Shown here: positions 22,191 to 32,107 of the stretch, one piece after another
Position numbering within the stretch: position 1 is the stretch's first letter
Layout: every line of letters starts with the position of its first letter
NCBI GenBank assembly: GCA_029948255.1
Contig: JALIZF010001686.1
Span: 496,001-560,000 of the forward strand
Length of the DNA: 64,000 nucleotides
Source: Telmatactis stephensoni
Taxonomy: Eukaryota; Cnidaria; Anthozoa; Actiniaria; Isophelliidae
Reading direction: 5' to 3'
Program-made: the position numbers and the translations under genes
Notes under the pieces: generated by a model
What the model was told of the DNA's origin: nothing
Databases searched by the model: none
What the model saw: only the letters and a program-made list of their open reading frames with translations

Positions 22191-22680
22191 TCATGTCATG
22201 GGTCGCTGTCTGTGTTTTATGCTCCGTGCAAAAATATTGCGGTCCTCGTAGCGGTCATCGAGCTCACGGTCATACTGTAAGAATATCAACAAAAACAATG
22301 AAATATTAGAAATCATTATTTCAAGGATAACAACTCGACACTTGTTACAATCCAGGAAAATGTATTCATTGTAGTAAAAGAATGAGGTTTGTTAGCAAAG
22401 AAACTCGTGTAAAAGGGCGTTTCCTGAGTTTGTATAGGTGGTTTTACAGAATGACTACTAAGCATCGCTTCACTAGCACTAAGAAACGCTTTCACTCAAA
22501 AAGCATCTTCGATAAAACGAAAAAGAAAGGATGGTTGAACTGTACCTTGTTGTAGTCATATCTAAATCTGCTTGTTTTCTTGCCCGCTTTAGTCCAAGGT
22601 CCATTCCCAGCTGAGACAGTAAGGATTGGAAGAGCAACCAAAAGCACAGCCACCAAAACGACAAGACCTCTTGAGTTCAT
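22191..22680 (-). CDS. Small secreted peptide gene 5 (two exons)
   Basis: Minus strand: exon 1 is 22680-22546 (45 codons), exon 2 is 22274-22191 (28 codons with stop), phase-0 intron of 271 bp, donor GTACAG and acceptor CTTACAG. The 72-residue product has the standard 24-residue signal, GNGPWTKAGKKTSRFRYDYNK split at the junction, then a tail rich in Asp, Glu and Arg (DDRYEDR) ending RQRPMT, in the same frame as gene 2. It is clearly older than the gene 2 pair: many tail residues differ although length is kept. Length conservation with residue change in the tail is compatible with a working gene. Function unknown. Confidence 0.75.
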
Positions 22681-22732
22681 TGTGTACACTATTCTAGTGT
22701 CTTAGCTCTGTGGTATATTTATACCTAATACA
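22681..22732 (-). promoter_or_regulatory. Core promoter and leader of peptide gene 5
   Basis: Minus strand reads TATAAATATACCACAGAGCT then AAGACACTAGAATAGTGTAC and ACA before the ATG, with an intact TATA box about 40 bp upstream. Confidence 0.7.
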
Positions 22733-22739
22733 TTGGGAA

Positions 22740-23240
22740 AATCATTCAATTTGATACTTTACAGCTGCTAGCTTCACAATTCTACAACAACTAACGCTAT
22801 TAACTGCAAGGCAGTTTATGACAGTTCTTTGAGTGACTGCATGTAATAAACGTACTAACAAATTTAAGAGAAGATATCAGCCGATAGACAAGCCGATAAC
22901 AAATAATTTTTGTTGCGTTGCACCTGTCGAGGCTGAGTACAGAGTTTTACTGCGTGTTCATCTCTGCAGCGGAACAGTTGCGTTTAACAATTGCAGGAGA
23001 AGCAAGAATTGAGTTCTAATTCTGCAACCTCTTCTGCAACTTAATTTGGGTGCAACTGATTCAAGCTACAATAAAACCTACTCTTATGACATGTCATACC
23101 TAAACTACCACATTCCCTTTCAAAATTTCTTTTCATATTTAAATATTAAAACTCCTTCGAGAATACTAAGACAATACTGAAAACTACATAACAAAAGAAG
23201 CTAACGAAAATATCTTGGAAGTAAAGGTATGAAACGCTAC
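22740..23240. other. Non-coding interval
   Basis: Partly homologous to the region upstream of gene 2 (ACAGCTGCTAGCTTCACAAT). No gene seen. Confidence 0.4.
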
Positions 23241-24252
23241 ATGGTAACGGCGTTGCGAAACAAGTTGCTGTAGACAAGGCGCAAAAACTGGAAAAGTCGA
23301 TCGCAAAAAGTGCAGAAGGCATTTTGGAGTAGAGGCTGGTAAAATAACTATTCTAAACTAGTTTTTCATGCTGAATGCGAATATGACTGTTACCAAGACG
23401 TATTCTGCAATCTTATAGTGTAAATGACGTATTTTGTGAATTGCTACAGTCATTTCATACTAACGGCTTTTTCATGTAATTCCAAAAGTTCCCAAACTTA
23501 AAAACAATGACCATGTCTGAAAAGAGCATATCAAAATCAGTAAAGCTGTGAAGTTTGAAGGATATCAGTTGAAAAATCAAGGAGATACGAATTTTCAAAA
23601 ATCGAAATTTGTTTGTATCTCTTGCATAACTGTAAGTGTTTTCATACAAAATTTCGTTTTTTGAAAATTCGTATCTCCTTGACGTTTCAACTGATATCCT
23701 TCAAACTTCACAGTTTTACTGATTTTGATGTGCTCGTTCCAGCTATGGTAATTGTTTTTAAGTTTGGGATCTTTTGGAATTACATGAAAAGCCGTTAGTA
23801 TGAAATGACTGTAGCAATTCACAAAATACGTTATTTACACGTATAAGATTGCAGAATACGTCTTGGTAACAGTCATATTCGTATTCAGCATGAAAAATCG
23901 TTTTAGAATAGTTATGTTACCAGCCTCTACCCCAAAATGCCTCGAGGTATCTGATTTTTCGAAAATGCGCCTTGTCTACTGGAGGATTGCACAGTGCAAC
24001 AGGAGTTGTCTCGCAATTTTTTTGTTGCGCGTAGCGTTGCACGAAGTAGAACTCAGGTCCACTTTTCCCAACGCATTGCAGCAACTTGCAATGCCATTGC
24101 ACAGTGTATCACCCCTCCAACAACTTTCCTCGCAATGTTTGAGGCACGTTTTCTACGAGCGCATGCGCAATTTTTCATTTCGCTCTGAGGAGCTCTGGGT
24201 ACGAGTAAAATATTGCAAGTTGCTGGGGAAAATTGCACAGTGTAACAGCGCC
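23241..24252. mobile_element. GGCGCTGTTACAC-family MITE, interrupted
   Basis: Its right part (23,979-24,252) is the inverted equivalent of 20,470-20,770 and ends AACAGCGCC before TTAA. A short left part (23,241-23,270) matches the homologous stretch GCGAAACAAGTTGCTG. The 708-bp hairpin lies between them. The outer left end has been lost. Confidence 0.75.
23271..23978. mobile_element. 708-bp hairpin element nested in a MITE
   Basis: Almost its whole length is one inverted repeat centred near 23,625: TAGACAAGGCGC at the left, its complement at the right, and arms of about 350 bp. It is flanked by CTG on both sides; the uninterrupted relative at 20,770 has a single CTG, so the target copy is 3 bp. 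A half copy lies at 59,309-59,690. Confidence 0.85.
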
Positions 24253-24584
24253 TTAAGGGAATATTTAGCCAACACTGTTCGCTTGCGTACCAAACGAACA
24301 GCCGAAATCAGACAGGTATCACTGGACAAAGTTTCGTCCAGCTAATTAGAATTAGTCTAGAGAAGGACTATGGAATTCAGGTTGGTGACAATTTAAACGT
24401 CCTTCTTGTCTCCGGTTAACAGCTCGAAAATTACTCCCATATCAAAGCTTAACAGATCAGTCAAAGTAAACTCGATGCCCGCGTCTTCCTTCTGCACGAC
24501 CGAAAAGCAGCACGGGAAGTTATACAGATTTCGGGACCATCTCCATGGATTTCCTGATTTAGATATTTTTGTGGCATATTGTAA

Positions 24585-24835
24585 AATATGGACTGGACTG
24601 GACTGGACCGAAAATCTGTAAAACATGGACTGGACTGAGAAAGTCTGTAAAATATGGACTGGACTGAAAAAAAAAATCTGTAAAACATGGACTGGACTGA
24701 GAAAAAATCTGTAAAACATGGACTGGACTGAAAACAAAAATCTGTAAAACATGGACTGGACTGAGAAAAATCTGTAAAACATGGACTTGACCGAAAAAAT
24801 CTGTAAAACATGGACTTGACCGAACAAAATATAAA
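24585..24835 (+). repeat. Minisatellite of about 27-35 bp units
   Basis: About nine units of ATGGACTGGACTGA followed by a variable A-run and CTGTAAAAC. Long open frames across it on both strands are by-products of the repeat. Confidence 0.9.
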
Positions 24836-25355
24836 AAATTAACATGAACTTGTTACGGGCTCGTGCAATTTTGATAATCTTTGAAAAACACACTCGTACA
24901 AATTAATTCCAAATTGAACTCGAAACCGTATGATTACCTATACATATACATGGTGCTTGTTAAGCACAGCACGTTTTTGTCCTTATTTTTACTAGCGTCA
25001 GTCAGTCAGGCCATCATTGTCTTCTTCTAGAACCCTAGTGCCTACCCCTGGTCATATGGTTTGGAATATGAGTCAGTGTTTGTAATATGAAACACTTTTC
25101 TCCTCTGGTTCATGTATGTGATTCACAACTCGATTGTATGACTCTTAGTTTTTTTATAATTAAATACGCACTCACAAGCAAAAGGAAAGAGAACATTTTC
25201 AATTTTTCTTTCTTTGTTTTTGTTTTTTTTTCGCGCGTAGGAATGTAATTGGGCCCCAGCAAAAGATTAGTATACGTTTATTCCTTGAAGAAACAGACGT
25301 GCTTTATTAGGTACGTTCAGATTGAAAAAAAAGTTTAAAAAATGTTAATTTTTTT
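24836..25355. other. Non-coding interval
   Basis: No gene or repeat of note; short homopolymer runs only. Confidence 0.4.
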
Positions 25356-25359
25356 ACCC

Positions 25360-25505
25360 GTATGTTGTCGTATGTTGTCGTATGTTACCCGTGTGTTGTC
25401 GTATGTTACTCGTATGTTACTCGTATGTACTCGTATGTCACCTGTATGTACTCGTATATAGTCGTATGTACCCGTATGTTGCTCGTATGTTACCTGTATG
25501 TACCC
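25360..25505 (+). repeat. Short tandem array, about 10-bp unit
   Basis: Imperfect units of the CGTATGTTAC / CGTATGTTGT type, lying just outside the right-hand inverted-repeat arm. Confidence 0.85.
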
Positions 25506-25839
25506 GTGTGGAGTTTTAGACACGATCATGCATGAAGAAATTGATTTTGTGTTCGTACTCTCCTGGTCGGAGGTCATTTATTTATGCTGTCGTTTCGTAT
25601 TTCGTGTTTAAGCTTTGGGATAACTTCCTTAGTAACATCGCCACCAATTATTATGACTAATCATTTAAAGCATATTTCATGTCGCATTTTGTAAGTTAAA
25701 GTTATAATGTAGGCACGGAAATTCACCTGTACAAATGACAAAGTACAAGAACTTTTTTCCCTAAGATTTCGTCTGATATTAATGATATTTGGCCTTCTCA
25801 TTTGTAGACGAGGAAAATATTTTGGTTGGTAATGATTGA

Positions 25840-26655
25840 GGGACCAGTTCCCAATTTGAGAAAGTATCACCAATTTGAACACGTTGCCACCTTCCATCAA
25901 GGTAACTTCTCAGGAGCTCGATACTTCTTCCACTTAGACCATACGCCTTGAGTTTAGCTAACATTAAAGTGTGAGGAATGCTATCGAAAGCCTTCGATAA
26001 GTCCATGGAGACGACTGCTACTATTTTTTTATTGTCGCGACGCTTTCTCCAGTCTTCTGTTGATTTTAACAGCTGTAACAGTTTCACAGCTGTAATTGCG
26101 TCTGTACGCAGAGATAAAATCTGATAAAATGTTCTGGTAGAATTTCTCAAGTTGTTTCGCTAGGATCTGTTCAAAGATGTTATTGAGGGTGGGAAGAACT
26201 GTTACTGGTCTGTAATTCTCTTTGCTAAACTCATTGTCCTTCTTGAATAAAGGTGTGACTTGTCCCATCTTCCAGCGCGAAGGATAATGGCGCTGAATAA
26301 TTGAGCTATTCATTATATTTGCTAGAGGCTCAGCTATCTCAGAAGCGGACTCCTTTACTAATCTTGGTGGTATCATATCGTGGCCACAGGATTTTCGTGT
26401 ATTTATTTCCTGGAGAATATTTTCCACATGTGCTGTATTTGTGAATTTGAAATCAAAATCAGATGTCTTGGCCAAACAATGGTTTCTCTGTATTGACGCA
26501 ATGCTTGGGTGGGCATTGAAATCAGTTCCAAATTAATTCTTCCTCATTTACTTCTTCTGCAGCGTCTGCAATATGGATGAAATAACTGTTGAAGACTTCA
26601 GCTATCTATCTTTTGTTTTGACAAGCTTCCCATTTTCTTCCAGCAATATGTAATT
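25840..26655 (-). pseudogene. Non-LTR reverse transcriptase fragment, second copy
   Basis: Minus-strand counterpart of 11,035-11,866, cut at the same point after the SNWELVP stretch. It carries its own frameshift around 26,070 that splits the frame before RRDNKKIVAVVSMDLSKAFD. Because both arms share the truncation, the fragment was already dead when the segment was duplicated. Confidence 0.85.
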
Positions 26656-27229
26656 GATTGCTTGCTTGCCGCGCGCTATCTCACGTGACTTCGTAGTGAC
26701 GTAGACCAATGACGAAGTAGAATTTAACTAGACGCACTCGTGCGTTCACTCGTGCCCATGTGAGGCCCTGTTAGGAGAGGTCTTAATATCCGGTATCCCT
26801 CTTAATTTTGCCCGAACTGTCCCACTTAACGAAATGTATCAGTTTACCATGCCATATAAATAGTCTACCGTGACGGCCAAATTATTTACATTTTTAGACA
26901 TGTTCAATAATTGAACCAAAGACAAATAGAATTCAATCACATAGAGTGTTAAGTATCTCATTGTATTCTATCGATCTGAAGTACCGACATAAACGCTCAG
27001 CCTCAAATGTACGTGTGTGTACAATCAACCGTCCAGTTTGGGCGACGACTTTGACCCCAGCCTTTAATTTACTTTGATAGGAATCCTACTTGGCTCTCAG
27101 CATATCGGGATTTGGTAATATTGCAGACTAGTATATTAAGACTTCCCAATATCAATATAGTAAAATAAAGACTACTATATTCTATTCATTCATACGGTGG
27201 CCCACAGGGGCAAAACACAATGCAAAATT

Positions 27230-30107
27230 GCTTTGAAAACACAACAAAGTTTCGTGGAACTCAACAATCTTTCACTGAACACAACAAAGTTTCGTGGAAC
27301 ACAACCATTTTTCACAGAACACAACAAGACCCAACAATGTTTTACAGTACACAAGTCTTTCACAAGCAACTAATTAGTTAATGAGGATTAGAAATTTCTT
27401 TCAGATTTTTATATTAATGTCGTTTTGGTTGAACATTTTTCAGGTCCGTGGACATGGAGCTTCAAAGTGGACGAACAACACTGCTAATTTTTTATAGTCT
27501 CATTATGTTCTATATTGTATATAAATGGTAAGTCACTCAAACGTTTAATAACGCCGCTTGCTAAAGAATGATAAAGAAATAATGCAGCAGTTATAATACA
27601 TGGTACTCGGATTTCAACCTTCTCCATATTCAGAGATCGAAAAGGGTTAAAATTCGAACTATGTTCATATCTAGGCTGTCACGAAAACGAAAACCACGTT
27701 TTATGTCGGATCTTTAACGATGTAAATCAGAAAACCGTTTTATCTATCAAACGTTTAATAGCGCCGCTTGCTAAAAATGCATCATTTAGAATACATAGTG
27801 GCATATTTCGACCTTCTCCATCCAGTCCATCCAGAGAAGAAGGTTAAAATCCAGACTATGCTCATATCTATAGGCTGTCAAGGAAACGGTAGGTGTCAGT
27901 AGACAAGCACAAGGAAAAAGCATACGGACATTAGACGTTTATCAGAAAACTGTTTTTATCTACGATTATAAGTGTTTCATTTTAGAACATGTGTAAGAAT
28001 TTTTGTCCGGGCGACGTTTGAACTCTGGCCCTGCCCACAACAGACGTATGCTTACTTGAGTAAAAGAACAAAAAATTCGTCGAAATTTATCCGAATTTTT
28101 GTTACTGAAGCTCCGCGCCATCTGGAATGTGTGCATTAGTTCTGGAAATGGTAGCCACTAAGGTTTGAAATACCAAAATCCAACTCATAACAATTTAAGT
28201 AGTCCAAGGTTATTGCAATGTTGCGCGCAACAGAACGTGTGTTAACCCCTGCAACAGGCGCGCGCAATGCCCCAGAAAAAGCTCGGTTGTACTTCTGTAG
28301 CTGTTGCGCAAAACGTTGCGCGATCTGTTGTAAGGTTGACATGGCTTCAGAAAAAGAACTCGTTTCTACTTCTCTAACTGTTGCGCGCACCTGTTGCAGG
28401 GTCGGACACACGCACGATGCATGTTGTGTACAATGTTACAAGCTACAGGGAAAATAACATCTTGTGTTCTGGGTTTCTACAAATTAAGCAACAAGCTCCA
28501 TTAACAATAGCCCCAGCGCAGATCGCATGAGACTATGTATAGGATAATTCGTCAGGCAGAGCAGTGAACTGACTTGAAAGATTTCATCATGTAATGAAAG
28601 CACTATGAAAGATTTAAAAGATTTACTTTTTCGTGTTATTAAGTTTATGTTTATGTTTATTGAGCTTCGCCTTTGTAAACAAAAAAATACGACATAAGGC
28701 AGGGACACCACAACAGTGTAACCAATTACTGTTTCTAGGCAGAAATGGCATTTCCCAATATTTTGAATACGACAATATAAAAACTTACGCGAGTTTGGCA
28801 TTCTGCATTACGAGATTCTCTGTGGAGTTTTCGGGGATACATTTTGACGAACGAGATCAGTTATAATTTGATTTCTCGTCTACTTACACAATTAATCTCA
28901 AATCGACCATGTAACTAACAAATTTGGTGTTAATATTGAAGAGCAAACTCGTAATGTAAACATCTACGAGCTTTGTTTTAAAACGATGAGCTAAAAGTAT
29001 CAATAATCCAAATTTTAAATCTCCTTAACTTATAAAATAACTAACCTTTGCTGATGTCTTAATCTGATTAGCTCTAGGGATATTCCTGAAATAAGAAACG
29101 TGGATTCCAACTGACCATTTTACTTTGGAACGGAAATAAAAATCCATAAGTAATAGCGTACGTAACGGCTTGAAGCTTGCTGTACTTAAAATAATCATGG
29201 AAATTTATTGATATTCATTCGACTAGATTTTGATTGGTTCTTCTATCTCCCTGGGGATTGGGACAAATCGATGGAGTAAAACAATGCAGACAAGCTCGAT
29301 GTTCCTGAAAACTTATTCTTTTATTTTCTCTTTCTATTTATTTACAAAACAGCTATTTTTTGATAGCTGGACTCTGATTGGTTCATTTCCTTCCCTGGGG
29401 AGTATTAGCATTACAATAAAACTTCGCCGAATAGACTACCCCGATTAGTCATTAAATTTATTAAGTGTCTAGGTAGCGCAGCGGTCTAAGGTGATATCTA
29501 AAGGTATGGATTAGGGTCCGGATATCGTCTCCCTCCCTGGCCTTCGGGCTAAGTCAACTGTAATATGTAGCACCGGGATAGCGTGGATGGGGCCGAAATC
29601 TTCATCCGTAACGTAAGTCGATTCGATGTCTCAGCTTCTCAGAATGTCTCGGGAGAATCGTCCCAGAATTCCATTTTCTTTTTTTCTTTTACAATTATTC
29701 ATTCAGTCTGTTATTTTATTTCCGGGGGGTGCTCTTTAAGGGGTTACAGGTTCGATCCTCGTCGACGCCGGGTTCTTTTCTGACTTTTTTTTCTTCATTT
29801 TTTTCCGTTTCTTTCCCAAGCTTTAAGTTAAAATTACATCTTTTGAACTTGTTTTTAAATGTTTGGTGTTTTTAATAATTTTTCTGATAAATTTCATTTT
29901 TATTTTTTATTTTTAATTATAATTATTCATATATCTCACTGCATTGTTTCTGTGGGGTGCATTTCCTAGACATTACAAATTTCTTTCTTTTTTTCCTTTT
30001 TTTCTTTCCTTTTTTTGAATGAAAACTCACTGACATAGTAACTACTCATGTACATTTTTCTTTCATATTTTAATATGAAAACATAAACATGCTTACTCAT
30101 CAGATCA
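27230..30107. other. Inverted-arm interior, no gene
   Basis: Mirror of 7,546-10,470 without added features. The split tRNA-like motifs are on the plus strand here: TAGCGCAGCGGTCTAAG near 29,473 and GGTTCGATCC near 29,748. Confidence 0.4.
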
Positions 30108-30356
30108 TCATGTAGTAGCACGTACAACATAGAACTTCAGTCTCCTTCGTTTTCGATATTCAAATTCAGTACAAAAACCGGCCACATTAGCTCTCATGGC
30201 TGTTTGGATGGGAAATATACAATTGACTATTGCTGTTCGTTCAGCAACATATGAAGTGAGAACTGTGCTTTGATGATAAGAGCTCATATTCTGGCTTACA
30301 TCTGATGCTTGAGACGGGGAAAGTGTACAATTTGAAGAAGTCCCTTTAGAATTCAT
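30108..30356 (-). CDS. Small ORF of unknown function (82 aa), copy 2
   Basis: Minus-strand copy of the 7297-7545 frame, open from MNSKG to ATT with two residues changed. Here the DNA upstream lacks the MITE, so the frame extends through HTQLHYKTVRLDSYFEK without a break. Weak evidence for coding; see the first copy. Confidence 0.25.
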   Translation of the reverse strand: MNSKGTSSNCTLSPSQASDVSQNMSSYHQSTVLTSYVAERTAIVNCIFPIQTAMRANVAGFCTEFEYRKRRRLKFYVVRATT

Positions 30357-31045
30357 TTTTTCAAAATAGCTGTCCAATCTAACGGTCTTATAATGGAGTT
30401 GGGTATGCCTCAAGTAAAGAGCTCGACTTTGCTTTTTACTGTTCAAAGGGCCTGTTTTTCAAAGCTGTACTCCAGACATTGTCCGCCATTAAATCCTGCC
30501 CAAGTCTTTATTCCCCAGCTTCGAGGAGCTCACGCCTCCTAGACGACTGAGGAATGAAGGGCATTGTTTTTTGCGCTCTTAACCAATCGGGGGTGTAACA
30601 CGTGACCGATTGCGCAAGAAAGGCCTCTTCTGGAGACGAACAGAGGGAGAAAAAAAACATTTGCAGTTTATAACTCGTTGCCGGCCGTAGGCCTGGGCAC
30701 GAGTAAAAATTAAACGAGACTTACCTGTAAGGTGAAGTTTGATTGAAATTCTACGAGTTATTGGTCAGGAGCGAAGAAGTCACCATAAATCTACGTGACG
30801 TTTTGTAAAATTTATTGTAATCGATCGACTGTACACTTTGAGACGCACTTCAGATACTGATAAAATGAGAGATTTATATACATGTATGTAATGGAATTGC
30901 ATTTATCATTCGTTTGATCTAAAGCGTCAAATACAGTAGACAATGCGGAAACTTTGATCGTGATGCAACGTACAATGAGTATACAGCAACATCAAGCAAT
31001 ACAGGAAACCAATTTTGCCCCCAAAAGCGTATTTGCTCGCCTGGA

Positions 31046-31776
31046 ATGTTTGCTGATGACACTTATATAACTGCAGCAGATTCCGATATACATGAAATTG
31101 AAAATTATATATATGAAGATCTCGAAAGAAGTAAACAATGGCTTTGCGCCAATAAATTAAGTTTCAATAATACTAAAACTAAATATATGGTCATTGGGTC
31201 TAAAAATAAACTGAAACAACTTGATGCTCATCACAACAACTCTCATTTTCGTGATACACCAATTGAACGAGTTCGGAATTTTAAACTTCTCGGTGTACAC
31301 TTAGATGAGAATCTTAACTTCAAGAACCATATTGACCATGTTATTAGTAAAGTATCAACTGGACTCAAAATGCTATATCGGACTAGACAATATATTGACG
31401 ACAGGGCTACATTGATATGCTTATATCACTCATTAATTGAACCATATCTTGATTATTGCAGCACCATTTGGGGGGATTGTAATAAGGGGTTACAAGATAA
31501 ACTACAAAAACTACAAAATAGAGCTGGCCGAATCATAACAAAGTCAGATTATAGTGTTCGTTCTCGAGATATTAGAAAAGAATTACAGTGGGTAACACTC
31601 GACAAAAGCAGATCTAACTCAAAATCAGTTATAATGTTTAAGATACTTAATGGCCTTGGGCCTGATTGTTTAAGAGAATTATTCTCCTATGTTAGCGAGC
31701 ACAATAGCTATAATCTACGAAATGCTGATATTAATCTTATTCTACCGGCTCCTAAGTCTAATCTTGGTATCTACTG
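31046..31776 (+). pseudogene. Non-LTR reverse transcriptase, C-terminal part
   Basis: Starts abruptly at MFADDT, the catalytic domain-C motif, and covers the thumb and C-terminal region (KTKYMVIGS, FKLLGVHLD, YHSLIEPYLDYCSTIWG, LQKLQNRAGRII, IMFKILNGLGP) of a jockey/CR1/L2-type element. The frame is intact for 243 codons and stops after PKSNLG, just before the usual end region. Endonuclease and RT domains 0-B are absent, so it cannot move. It begins 12 bp after the end of the right inverted-repeat arm. Confidence 0.85.
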
Positions 31777-31792
31777 ATGCAAAACAACACAG

Positions 31793-31954
31793 TAAATGGA
31801 CTGCAAAACGTATCTATAACTGATAAAACGTCGATCGCACTGCATTACCTACAGCCAAACACATCCTATACATTTCAATTGGTTGGCTTCGATTCAGGAA
31901 ACGTCAGCTCTACTACCGTATACAGTTACGTTAAAAGGATTACATCAGACAAAG
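31793..31954 (+). pseudogene. Stranded fibronectin-III-like exon
   Basis: A 162-bp open stretch lies between AACACAG and GTAAGT, so both splice sites are in place and both are phase 1, the common phase of extracellular-domain exons. It encodes LHYLQPNTSYTFQLVGFD followed by a Ser/Thr/Tyr-rich strand, resembling the second half of a fibronectin type III domain (the L-x-P-x-T-x-Y-x-F pattern). No neighbouring exon is visible; it is wedged between retrotransposon and satellite. Probably a duplicated exon fragment. It could also be an exon of a gene continuing outside what I can recognise. Confidence 0.5.
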
Positions 31955-32107
31955 GTAAGTTGGAGCCAGAACCAAGGGTACTTACCATTAATAGCAATCC
32001 ATCTGGTTGGAAATTAGACTACTTATGTTAAAAAACAGCGGGAAACTTGATTTCCGATAAATGTTGCGCGCGCCTACCGAAACAAAAAAAACAAAAAAAC
32101 AACAACT

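Larger units (their letters stand above)
25528..31034 (-). repeat. Right arm of large inverted repeat (partner 6,363-12,166)
   Basis: Reverse complement of the left arm with scattered single-base differences, without the 254-bp MITE and with a single unit of the 40-bp duplication. Its outer end (31,034) abuts a reverse-transcriptase fragment that is unrelated to the left arm's flank. Confidence 0.9.

Noticed and set aside
24393..24893. Long opposite frames over the ATGGACTGGACTGA minisatellite
   Set aside because: Open in both strands because of the repeat unit; no conserved domain.
25360..25505. Possible CRISPR-like array
   Set aside because: Direct 10-bp units without unique spacers, in animal DNA; a plain tandem repeat.
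29467..29775. Functional tRNA gene with a long intron
   Set aside because: Box A and box B are about 280 bp apart and the acceptor ends do not pair; at most a broken tRNA-like relic.
31046..31776. Active retrotransposon
   Set aside because: Only the FADD-to-C-terminal part is present; endonuclease and most of the RT are missing.
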